This document shows positions 1 to 8,087 of a stretch of DNA of 64,000 nt, in pieces. Under the pieces are notes generated by a model, which ran no database searches, was not told where the DNA came from, and saw nothing but the letters and a program-made list of their open reading frames with translations. Source of the stretch: JBAXSK01 sp044358815 (GTDB lineage Bacteria > Cyanobacteriota > Cyanobacteriia > Pseudanabaenales > Pseudanabaenaceae); contig JBIKNH010000001.1 of NCBI GenBank assembly GCA_044358815.1, forward strand, positions 8,438 through 72,437, given 5' to 3'. The translations under genes were made by a program, and so were the position numbers. Numbering within the stretch: position 1 is the first letter of the stretch; each line of letters begins with the position of its first letter.

Positions 1-6
1 GCTACT

Positions 7-1452
7 GTGGTTCGTCACGGCGACACCCAGAAGCACCGCTCCCATCGGTCTACCTTCAAACAATCTAAGTGGCTGTTTGTGGTGATGGCGCTGGTGGCAG
101 TGGCTTCTGGGGGCTTGGGGGCATCCTTGGCACTGATGATGAACAGTAAGCCTTTTCAAAAACCCCTGACTGCCCAAGAAGCAGCAGTTTTTAACCAAGA
201 AGGCAGTATGACCGCTGGGGGCGCAGGCTTGCCCAGTTTGACCCGTCCCGTGAATATTCTGGTGATGGGGACGATCATGCTCACGTCTGATTTGCCCGGA
301 GCACCCGCCCAAACTAAAGATCGCTACCTAGAGCAGTTAGACAATAACCTCAACGGCATGAGTGATGCCATGCTCCTGATCCGGTTTGACCCTGAAACCC
401 GCAGGGTGTCGGTGCTGTCAATTCCCCGTGACACTAGGGTGGCAATTCAAGGGGTGGGCACAACTAAAATTAATTTTGCTAACTACTCTGGCGGGGCGGC
501 TCTGGCAGCACAAACCGTTAGCCGCACTTTGGGGGACATCACGATCGATCGCTATGTGCGGCTCAATGTCAGTGGTTTTGGTAAGTTGATCGATACTTTG
601 GGCGGGGTGGATGTCTATGTGCCAAAGCTGATGAAGTATCAGGATGACAGTCAACACCTCTATATCAGTCTCAAGGCGGGACAACAACGGCTCAATGGGG
701 CGCGGGCAATTCAGTATATGCGCTACCGCCATGATGACTTAGGGGATATTGGACGGGTGCAACGGCAACAGTCATTTTTTCGGGCGTTGATCGAGCAAAA
801 GATGAAGCCAGATACAATCCTGAAAACACCAGAAATCATGAGTGTGTTGAAGGAAAACATTGATACGAATCTTTCGGTAGAAGAGATTCTGGCGTTAGGT
901 TATTTCATCACTCAAGTGCAGCGCCAAGATGTCAAAATGCTGATGCTGCCTGGGCGTTTTGCGAATCCTGGGGAATTTGACACCCTCAGTTACTGGGTAT
1001 TTGACCAGCGCTTAACCAGAAAATTATTAGACCGGCATTTTGGTGTGCCGCTGCCGCCACGGAAGGATGACTCCACTGCCGAAGCCGCTCCCCCTGTGAT
1101 GCGTATTGCCGTGCAGGATAGCTATGCCCAACCTGAAGGGGTCAAACGGGCAACGGTGCGTTTGAGTAAGTCCGGCTATGAGCAAGTGTTTCCTGCTCCA
1201 GAACAGCCTTGGCACAGACCAATTCCCAAGACCCAGATTATTGCCCAGGGTGGCGATCGCGAGGCTGCGGAAAAAGTGCGTGAGGCTTTGGGGTTAGGGG
1301 AAGTTTTAGTCGAATCGACGGGGATTTTAGAGTCTGATGTGACGGTGCGGATTGGTCAAGACTGGTTGCGGGCAAATAATTTACCCACTAAGCCTCCCGC
1401 ACCTGGGGCAACCACTGCCAACCGCAACAAAACCAACACAACTAAACCCTAA
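7..1452 (+). CDS. LytR-CpsA-Psr (LCP) family protein, possibly 5'-partial
   Basis: LCP enzymes sit in the membrane and transfer lipid-linked glycopolymers onto peptidoglycan or related envelope acceptors. The 481 residues show a basic N-terminus, one membrane segment at about 21-45, an LCP domain at about 115-270 and a LytR_C-like domain near 375-460. Visible family marks are IPRDT, the KIN motif and the Arg-rich RYRHDDLGDIGR stretch that binds pyrophosphate groups in characterised members. The GTG at position 7 is the first start in the window, but the frame is open back to base 1 and no ribosome site is visible, so the true start may lie upstream. The acceptor in cyanobacteria is not known from the sequence. 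Confidence 0.88.
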   Translation: MVRHGDTQKHRSHRSTFKQSKWLFVVMALVAVASGGLGASLALMMNSKPFQKPLTAQEAAVFNQEGSMTAGGAGLPSLTRPVNILVMGTIMLTSDLPGAPAQTKDRYLEQLDNNLNGMSDAMLLIRFDPETRRVSVLSIPRDTRVAIQGVGTTKINFANYSGGAALAAQTVSRTLGDITIDRYVRLNVSGFGKLIDTLGGVDVYVPKLMKYQDDSQHLYISLKAGQQRLNGARAIQYMRYRHDDLGDIGRVQRQQSFFRALIEQKMKPDTILKTPEIMSVLKENIDTNLSVEEILALGYFITQVQRQDVKMLMLPGRFANPGEFDTLSYWVFDQRLTRKLLDRHFGVPLPPRKDDSTAEAAPPVMRIAVQDSYAQPEGVKRATVRLSKSGYEQVFPAPEQPWHRPIPKTQIIAQGGDREAAEKVREALGLGEVLVESTGILESDVTVRIGQDWLRANNLPTKPPAPGATTANRNKTNTTKP

Positions 1453-1734
1453 AAAGTCAAATCACAGTCAGTGAAACTGTAAAAGTTAAGAATCTCTGAA
1501 ATTAATCTAGGGTGAATTTCTCTGCCAAGGCTTTGCTTGGACTGATATTTCCTGAGTTCGGGTGGTATGTTCCTTACCTCGTGTTGGGATATATTTACGT
1601 TGATATCGGTGCAGCATATTTGTCGGCATATTCCTAAAAAATATCTGTTCAAAACTGCGTCTGAAGCCGCGTTTAGAATTGTGTCTCCAATATCTTGCCG
1701 AAATCCGCCATATATTCGCACCTCTATAAGATCT

Positions 1735-2475
1735 ATGAAAAAAACTTTAAAAACCTCGCTAATATCCCTAACCAAATGGTGGGGACAGGTCATGGCTTTG
1801 GTCATGAGTTTGACTTTGGTTTGGGGCTGTTGGGCGACTCCTGCTTTTGCTATAGCTGTGTCTGACATTCCCGAACTCGACGAAGTGCAACAGCTAGCAG
1901 GACAAACCTGGGTTTTAGATGATGCCGAGGTTCTGAATACCCTGACTGAAACCAACCTCAAGAAACAAATTGCTACCCTAGCTGACACAACTCAAAATCA
2001 GGTCCATGTGGTGACGGTACGCCGCATCGATTTTGGTCAACCCATTGAAGAATTTACCCAAGAGTTATTCATTAAATGGTTTCCTAATACCGCCCTGGCA
2101 GCAAATCAGTTGTTAGTGGTGGTGGCGACGGAAGATCACCGCACTGCTTTATATGGTGGCGCAAAAGTGGGTGAAACTTTGACCGATGCCCTGCGCCAAA
2201 GCATTGCTAATACTAATATGCTTTTACCGGCTCGCAAAGGCAATTTTAACCAAGCAGTTACCGATGGCGTAGAACGTATTACAGCGATTTTATCCGGTGC
2301 GCCCGATCCAGGGGAGCCTGTTGTGGTGCAAGAGTCTGGCACTACCAGTAACTACGCCACCGCTGAAGAAACTAAGAAAAACGGTGGTATTTCTATTGGT
2401 TGGGTGATTGGCTTGTTGACTGCGGCTACGGTAATTCCAATGGTCACTTATTACTGGTTTCAAAATCAGCCCTAG
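1735..2475 (+). CDS. psb32: TPM-domain protein, Psb32-like
   Basis: The likely start is the ATG at 1735 rather than upstream codons of the same open frame. It gives a 246-residue protein with a clean signal peptide (hydrophobic run ending ATPAFA, cleavage near 37). The TPM domain (TLP18.3/Psb32/MOLO-1 family) covers about 60-190, with the conserved stretch around LVVVATEDHRTALYGG. A C-terminal membrane helix lies near 218-238. Family members act on the lumenal side of thylakoids in photosystem II repair, or as phosphatase-like proteins. The topology seen here, export plus a C-terminal anchor, fits. It follows the LCP gene by about 280 bases and has its own terminator downstream. Confidence 0.82.
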   Translation: MKKTLKTSLISLTKWWGQVMALVMSLTLVWGCWATPAFAIAVSDIPELDEVQQLAGQTWVLDDAEVLNTLTETNLKKQIATLADTTQNQVHVVTVRRIDFGQPIEEFTQELFIKWFPNTALAANQLLVVVATEDHRTALYGGAKVGETLTDALRQSIANTNMLLPARKGNFNQAVTDGVERITAILSGAPDPGEPVVVQESGTTSNYATAEETKKNGGISIGWVIGLLTAATVIPMVTYYWFQNQP

Positions 2476-2539
2476 TTAATCAAAACTAGTTTTAACCTTA
2501 TAGACCAATTATCAAGATTAGTTATCAAAATTAACTATC

Positions 2540-2570
2540 AAGGGTGGGTGTGACCTGCCCTTATTTTTTT
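2540..2570 (+). terminator. Rho-independent-like terminator after the Psb32-like gene
   Basis: An interrupted stem (AAGGG..GGT / ACC..CCCTT with a TG/TG internal mismatch) at 2540-2562 is followed by a run of seven T at 2564-2570. It lies 65 bases after the stop codon. Confidence 0.6.
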
Positions 2571-2699
2571 GGTTATTTTTGATCTCATGTTTGAGACGTT
2601 TAAAAGCAACCCTAGTCATGGTCTATTTAGCTGAGTGATTCTACCTAAGTAATTGATTCAGTAATTGATTATAGTTGTTGGAAATAATTTGTAGAGGGG

Positions 2700-2750
2700 G
2701 CTTCGACTCCTTTCAACCCTCGGTGTAAGGTAGCTGAGGGGAGTCGAAGC
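2700..2750. repeat. REP-like hairpin with GCTTCGACTCC arms
   Basis: Perfect 11-base inverted arms lie at 2700-2710 and 2740-2750. A second inner pair, CCCTC (2717-2721) and GAGGG (2736-2740), lies inside. The right arm context GCTGAGGGGAGTCGAAGC resembles the GCTGAGCGGAGTCGAAG repeat recalled from many cyanobacterial genomes, so this is probably a degenerate dispersed repeat rather than a terminator (no T-run). Confidence 0.55.
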
Positions 2751-3573
2751 TGTGTTTTTCATTTGAATTGTCTATATTGATCAATCAATCATTCAATTCA
2801 TGCCTTAAAGGTAAATGACAGAAATTACGTGCCAGGATATTTTTAATTGCTTTCCTTAATCATGGGATGAGGTAAAGTTAGAATGTGCCATGAAGGGTTA
2901 ACAGATTATCAGAAGATGGCATTAGATATATCGAGTTTTAAATCGAGTTTTCATAAGGGTTTTCATAGGGATTTGAATCTAAGTATGAGTCAAATCACAG
3001 GGTAGAATTTGCCATTAAATTGATAGAAGATTGATGGAAATGAATTTAATGATTTAAATTTTGTAAATTCATCACTGTCTAATAGGAAACTAAGACAATG
3101 TTTTTGTCATCATTATCTAACATGCTTTAGTAATCACTTAGAAACAACTTACTGGTAATTGGCGGCTATTTATACAGGTCTAGAAATAAAAGATTGATAT
3201 TAACCACTGCATATCAAACATATTTTAGGCTACAAATCTGGCGGAAATTACCTGTGACAGCTAGATTATTTCAGATGTGATGAGATGTGAATTATAGTGA
3301 TTAAATTTAATTGTAAAATAGGTAAAATTACCCTAACAAACCAAGCAATAAAAACAAAGTAAATATTAATTTTCAGCGCGAGTTAACCCCGAAGTTAATA
3401 TTTTTGTTAAGTTTAGTATTTTTGATTGACAATCCTATTTTTTCGAGAAATAAATCGTATAATATTATGGTGTTATTCAGACTCACTCTTATTGATCAGC
3501 AGTGTCATGCTGTCACCACTAAATAGCTGACTGGAGCTAGATTCAAGCAATTGAATATGACGTTGAGCTTATG

Positions 3574-3618
3574 TAGTTACAACATTAGTCACAACATTAG
3601 TTACAGCTAGTTACAACC
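3574..3618. repeat. Four imperfect tandem copies of TAGTTACAACAT
   Basis: Units lie at 3574-3585, 3586-3597, 3598-3607 and 3608-3618, each close to TAGTTACAACAT. They are about 150 bases upstream of the chemotaxis operon start. They could be regulator half-sites or simple slippage; nothing in the sequence decides between these. Confidence 0.5.
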
Positions 3619-3771
3619 AATAGTTATATGCAATAACTGCAATTGTTTTCAAGCTAATCACAACTAGTTAGTGAGTAATAATGAGTGTATCTGAGTACAA
3701 GTGAAACATCTTTTGAAATTCCTATAACCTAGGAAATTGATCCACACTCACTTGGGCTGGAGGTGGAAATT

Positions 3772-5148
3772 GTGCAAGGCAAATTTCACAACAAACAACT
3801 GTTGGCTCTCTTAAAAAAGCTAGAGAGTCTGGGTTTTTCAGGAACCGCATATCTGACGTTAGAAATGACGGATTCCCGTAGTACTGGTGGTATTGATCAT
3901 GGCGTTGATCATGGCGTTGAGAAGTGTATTTTGGCTTGGCATTCAGGTCAGTTGATGTATGCTTTGCCTTGTCTGCCAGATATTAATTCCATTGTCGAAT
4001 TTTTAGAGCATAAGCTGCATCGGCAGTGGATTGGTCCAGCGGTGGCTTTTGCTTCGCGGCAGCTTAAAGATTCCCACTCGACCCAGGAATTGATTGAGCG
4101 GCTGATTGCGATGGAATTGTTTACTTGGGGGGAAATTGAAGCCGTTTTTTATGCCCAAACCGTGACCCGCTTGGAACAAATCTGGGATTTGGCGGGTAGT
4201 TTTGAGTTGGAAAGAACTTTATCCCTTGAATTACGCACGGCTTGGAAAATCAGTGATTTGCTCTTGGAACTGACCCAGCGACGGGAGCGGTGGCAAGCCC
4301 TCAAACCCACCATCAGTTCAATGCAAATGATTCCCTATCGGTTGGAGAGTGCCAATGGGGCAGAGGTTCCCCCGTCGGTCCGCAAGCATTTAGAAGAGTG
4401 GGTGGATGGAAAACTTTCCCTAGAAGCGATTGCCCAATCCCTAGAAAAGGACCCGTTACAGATCGCCCAGTCCTATTACAAATGGTTTAAGTCTGGTTGG
4501 GTTGGTTTATCCAGTGGGGGGAATGCCACTCAGCCGGAGTTGCCACTGGTGGTTACCATTGACGACAGTGCAGTGGTACAGCAAATGGTACAGCGTACTT
4601 TAGGCTCATTTTGTCAGGTGATGGTGGCGAGTAATGCAGTGGATGGGTTGGGGATCATGTATCACCATCCAGTGCGGTTGCTATTGCTAGATGTGATGAT
4701 GCCCGGGATCGATGGCTTGGAAGTGTGTCGCACGATTCGGCGAATGCCCCAGTTTGCGGATTTACCCATCATTATGCTCACTGGTAAAGATGGTTTCTTC
4801 GACAAGGTGAAGGGTAAATTAGCTGGTTCCAACGAATACATGACTAAACCCTTTGAACCGGATCATTTGCGGCAGTTGGTGCGGCAATATTTGGGATTAC
4901 CACAGGTGCAGGCAGCGGCGAATCAGAAGGCTCAGACTGTGGGTCGGGTGGCTCCAGCGGCATCTGTCACGGCGACTACGGCAACCAAGGTACCAGCCAA
5001 GGATCAAACCACTGGTCAAACATCTGGTCAAACATCTAGCCAAGCAACCACTGCCCGAACCGCTGGCACTCAAAGTAAGTCGGTACAGTCTGCCCCTCGG
5101 ACTCCATTGGGGGGAGAGTCAACCGTAATTCAGTATCAACATAGTTGA
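3772..5148 (+). CDS. PatA-type response regulator (PATAN + REC), PilG/PixG-like
   Basis: First gene of the chemosensory operon. The GTG at 3772 is preferred because GGAGG (3759-3763) lies at proper spacing; the in-frame GTG at 3763 would overlap it. The N-terminal ~200 residues match the PATAN (DUF4388) fold of cyanobacterial PatA, PixE, PixG and PilG, and are followed by a helical linker. The REC domain has the acidic pair D264-D265, phospho-acceptor D307 (LLLLDVMMPG) and K359 (MTKP). The C-terminal ~75 residues are Thr/Gln/Ser-rich and probably disordered. Such regulators lack a DNA-binding domain and act as outputs for type IV pilus motility or phototaxis. The substrate of the operon's CheA is therefore probably this protein, CheB and the CheA receiver domain. 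Confidence 0.87.
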   Translation: MQGKFHNKQLLALLKKLESLGFSGTAYLTLEMTDSRSTGGIDHGVDHGVEKCILAWHSGQLMYALPCLPDINSIVEFLEHKLHRQWIGPAVAFASRQLKDSHSTQELIERLIAMELFTWGEIEAVFYAQTVTRLEQIWDLAGSFELERTLSLELRTAWKISDLLLELTQRRERWQALKPTISSMQMIPYRLESANGAEVPPSVRKHLEEWVDGKLSLEAIAQSLEKDPLQIAQSYYKWFKSGWVGLSSGGNATQPELPLVVTIDDSAVVQQMVQRTLGSFCQVMVASNAVDGLGIMYHHPVRLLLLDVMMPGIDGLEVCRTIRRMPQFADLPIIMLTGKDGFFDKVKGKLAGSNEYMTKPFEPDHLRQLVRQYLGLPQVQAAANQKAQTVGRVAPAASVTATTATKVPAKDQTTGQTSGQTSSQATTARTAGTQSKSVQSAPRTPLGGESTVIQYQHS

Positions 5149-5191
5149 GGTGGATAGGAGTGATCAGGAGGAATAGTGATCAGGAGGAATT

Positions 5192-6334
5192 ATGTTGAAA
5201 GATGACTACTATGTGATTTTTAGTCTTCACGGTTTGACCTATGGTATTGATGCCACCTTAGTCAAAGAGATTTTTCTACTGCCAGAATTAACTGTGGCTG
5301 TTGATGCGCCGGAAGACGTGGTGGGTTTACTGAATCTGCGGGGCAAATTGATTGCCGTGATGGATTTAAACCGTCGGTTTGGCTATCCATTTCAGGAATA
5401 TCAATTAAGCGATGCTGTGATTACCATTGAAAAGACAGATCACGGTGAGCCAAGGATCATTGGCATTGTCGTTAACCAGGTGCGAGAAGTGGTGTCTATC
5501 CCCGCTGAAGCCATTGACAATACCATTTATAACCGTCAGTTGAGCCGTCAATCCAGTCGTTTGATTGGCAATGTGGCGAAACTCGGTGCAGAAACCATTG
5601 CTTTAATTAACAGTGATGTTCTACTGGCTTATAGTGGCATTTGGGAAACTGAAATCTTGGACAAATCTACCCCAGAAGAGCAAATTCTCACCGCTGATCA
5701 CGGCAACCACGAGTTGGGCAATCATAGTTTAGGAACTTATAATTTAGGAGGCTACAGTTCCCCCTGGGTGCAGAAACAAGGTAACTTTTTCGACACATTT
5801 TGCCCGCGTAGTACGCCCCAGCAGCGGCAAGTATTTCGGACCCGCGCCGAACATCTCATGGAGGATTCCCAACGGAATGACCTCATGGGCTTACGTCCCT
5901 TAGCAGTGGTGGGTTTGGGTGATGAATATTTTGGTTTAGATTTGGAAGTGGTGCGGGAATTTACGGAATTTCATCAGGTGACACCGATTCCCTGTTGTCC
6001 TGACCATGTGGTAGGCAACATCAACCTGCGGGGCGAAATTGTTACCCTGATTGATATTCGTCGCGCTTTACACATGCAGGTGGATGTACAAACTAAGACC
6101 TCTAAAGCCATTGTGGTACACATTGACGATTTAGTGATGGGTATTCCAGTAGAACGAGTTTTTGATGTGCTTTATTTACAAAAAAGTGACATTAAACCCA
6201 ATCCTACCGCCACAAGTGAAGGAGATCGTGATTATTTACAGGGCACGGTTTTATACCACGATAAAATGATGGGAATTTTGAATCTGAGTAAGATTTTTGC
6301 TGAGGGTAATCTCTCGGTCAATGAAGAGGTTTGA
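5192..6334 (+). CDS. Tandem CheW-domain coupling protein
   Basis: A protein of 380 residues with two CheW folds, about 4-150 and 230-368, joined by a linker rich in His, Asn and Gly. Both copies carry the characteristic GLLNLRG / GNINLRG segment. CheW scaffolds the receptor to CheA; a two-domain version could bridge two partners or bind more than one receptor type. The start has an excellent ribosome site (AGGAGGAATT just before ATG 5192), and the upstream sequence GTGATCAGGAGGAAT is present twice in tandem (about 5160-5190). It lies 43 bases after the PatA-type regulator and is followed by the receptor, so the operon order is regulator-CheW-receptor-CheA. Confidence 0.9.
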   Translation: MLKDDYYVIFSLHGLTYGIDATLVKEIFLLPELTVAVDAPEDVVGLLNLRGKLIAVMDLNRRFGYPFQEYQLSDAVITIEKTDHGEPRIIGIVVNQVREVVSIPAEAIDNTIYNRQLSRQSSRLIGNVAKLGAETIALINSDVLLAYSGIWETEILDKSTPEEQILTADHGNHELGNHSLGTYNLGGYSSPWVQKQGNFFDTFCPRSTPQQRQVFRTRAEHLMEDSQRNDLMGLRPLAVVGLGDEYFGLDLEVVREFTEFHQVTPIPCCPDHVVGNINLRGEIVTLIDIRRALHMQVDVQTKTSKAIVVHIDDLVMGIPVERVFDVLYLQKSDIKPNPTATSEGDRDYLQGTVLYHDKMMGILNLSKIFAEGNLSVNEEV

Positions 6335-6436
6335 AGAGATTTAAAAAATTATGAATTACGAATTATGAATTATAGTTTGCTCAATTTGTGAATTAGTTCA
6401 CTATTTGAATAGAAATAAATCAAGTCGGATTCTTGG

Positions 6437-6484
6437 GATTGATTACTGAAGATTGATTACTCAAGATTGATTGCTGAAGATTGG
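6437..6484 (+). repeat. 14-base tandem repeat GATTGATTACTGAA, 3.4 copies
   Basis: Units at 6437-6450, 6451-6464 and 6465-6478 differ by one or two bases, and a partial unit follows at 6479-6484. The array ends 28 bases before the receptor start. A TTG inside it opens the receptor's reading frame upstream of the likely real start. Confidence 0.75.
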
Positions 6485-6512
6485 TAAATTTAGACTAGTT
6501 GGGGCTAAAACT

Positions 6513-7964
6513 ATGTTCAATAATATGAAACTCAGAGGCAGAATGTTGCTGGGCTATTCGGTGCCAGTGGCTCTGATTGGCGGATTAGCCTTTGGGGTAT
6601 ACACCACGTCACAAACTGTTGGCAAGAACTTTGAACATGCGTTAATTGCGAATGATCGTGCAAGGGTTTCTGATGCATTGGAACTAAGGGTTTCACAGAT
6701 TGCGCGACAGTCCAGAGGGTATGCTATTACCCTGGATAAGGACTTACTAGAGCGCTATGAGAATGGCGTGAAATCTCTAAATGAAGTGGAAGACAAAGCT
6801 TTAGCATTGACAAAGGATGCTATCCCTGAGCAAAGGGAACGCATGAACAAACTGGTGGCTTTTGCTAATCAGTATGAAAAAATTACCCGTGGTCAGATTG
6901 AGGCAGCTAAGGCTGGTAACCGTAAGTTGGTATTAGATACAGTGGAAAGTGGTGCAGAACTGCTTAAGGCATTTGAAACTGTGATGAAAGAGTTTGACAG
7001 TCGTCAAGCAGAAGTGGTCAAAGAAGCAGAGGTGTCTACCAAAAATGCTCTAGGGCTATTGGTTACGATGTCCGTATTGGGGGCTTTGGCTTCTTTAATA
7101 ATTGCGCTAGTGGTGGCTTTTGTGATTTCTTCGGTAATTGCTAGTACCCTCAACCAAGCTGCCAGTGAGATTGCTAGTTCATCAGCAGAGATTGCCAGTG
7201 CCGTGGAAGAACAAGAACGCACCGTATCGCAACAGGCTAGTTCCGTAAATGAAACTTCCACGACCATGGGAGAATTGGGGACATCATCGCGGCAGTCAGC
7301 GGAACAGGCAGAGGTTTCTGCTTCGGGAGCGCGTCATGCCCTATCTTTAACGGAAGGCGGTACGAAGGCAGTACGCCAAACCCTTGATGAAATGACCACC
7401 CTCAAGGATAAAGTTGGCGCAATTGCCGAACAGATTTTACGCCTGAGCGAACAGACCAATCAGATTGGTAATATTTCTGGTTTGGTGGGAGATTTAGCTA
7501 ATCAGACGAATATGTTAGCCCTGAATGCAGCGGTGGAAGCGGCACGGGCTGGGGATCATGGTAAAGGTTTTGCAGTGGTTGCCGAAGAGATTCGGAAGCT
7601 TGCGGATCAAAGTAAGAAGTCAGCCGAGAAGATTAATACTTTGGTTTCAGACATTCAGACAGCAATTAATTCGACAGTGATGGTGACCGATGAAGGTAAC
7701 AAGACCGTAAACGAAGGTTTATCCTTGGCTCGCAGTATGGCGGAAGCATTTACGGGAGTTTCTGATTCAATTAACAATGTGTTTATTAGTAGTCAGCAAA
7801 TTTCCCTCAATGCCAAACAACAAGCCGTTGCCATTAATCAAGTGGTTGAAGCCATGAACGCGATTAATTTAGGCGCACGGGAAACCGCTTCGGGAGTTTC
7901 GCAAATTAAGGTCAGTACCCATCAGCTTAATTCAGCAGCACAAAAGCTCCAAGCCGTTGTTTGA
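6513..7964 (+). CDS. Methyl-accepting chemotaxis protein without a recognisable HAMP domain
   Basis: ATG 6513 is chosen over an upstream in-frame TTG because a GGGG stretch lies 8 bases before it and the protein then starts with a normal short basic N-terminus. The 483 residues show membrane helix 1 at about 10-30, a helical-bundle periplasmic region at about 31-180, membrane helix 2 near 185-210 and then the cytoplasmic signalling coil. The hairpin tip is canonical (NQTNMLALNAAVEAARAGD). Helix 2 appears to run straight into the coil, with no 50-residue HAMP segment. There is no C-terminal NWETF-like CheR tether. It would signal to the CheA encoded next, and its Glu/Gln-rich coil could be the substrate of the operon's CheR and CheB. 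Confidence 0.92.
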   Translation: MFNNMKLRGRMLLGYSVPVALIGGLAFGVYTTSQTVGKNFEHALIANDRARVSDALELRVSQIARQSRGYAITLDKDLLERYENGVKSLNEVEDKALALTKDAIPEQRERMNKLVAFANQYEKITRGQIEAAKAGNRKLVLDTVESGAELLKAFETVMKEFDSRQAEVVKEAEVSTKNALGLLVTMSVLGALASLIIALVVAFVISSVIASTLNQAASEIASSSAEIASAVEEQERTVSQQASSVNETSTTMGELGTSSRQSAEQAEVSASGARHALSLTEGGTKAVRQTLDEMTTLKDKVGAIAEQILRLSEQTNQIGNISGLVGDLANQTNMLALNAAVEAARAGDHGKGFAVVAEEIRKLADQSKKSAEKINTLVSDIQTAINSTVMVTDEGNKTVNEGLSLARSMAEAFTGVSDSINNVFISSQQISLNAKQQAVAINQVVEAMNAINLGARETASGVSQIKVSTHQLNSAAQKLQAVV

Positions 7965-7969
7965 TCAAG

Positions 7970-8040
7970 GTAAAAGTAAAAGGTAAAAAGTAAAAAATGA
8001 TTGCCACCAACTTTTGCCTTTTACCTTTTTACTTTCTTCT
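7970..8040. repeat. A/T-rich inverted repeat between receptor and cheA
   Basis: A left arm rich in GGTAAAAGTAAAAGGTAAAA and a right arm rich in CCTTTTACCTTTTTACTTTC can pair imperfectly around a loop with ATGATTGCCACC. It could slow or partly stop transcription between receptor and kinase genes. Iterated GGTAAAAG motifs like this are also common as mobile small repeats in cyanobacteria. Confidence 0.45.
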
Positions 8041-8087
8041 AATTCTTTTCGCTATCTTTCGCCTTTTTCCTTCCCACCGGAGTTGCT

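Larger units (their letters stand above)
2571..3771. other. Non-coding spacer of about 1.2 kb upstream of the chemotaxis operon
   Basis: Very AT-rich with no plausible gene on either strand. It holds the hairpin repeat at 2700-2750 and the degenerate tandem repeat at 3574-3618, both listed separately. The operon promoter must lie here, but no convincing -35/-10 pair could be chosen by eye. Confidence 0.6.

Noticed and set aside
1567..1734. Upstream extension of the Psb32-like frame
   Set aside because: It would bury the signal peptide; ATG 1735 gives a normal export signal.
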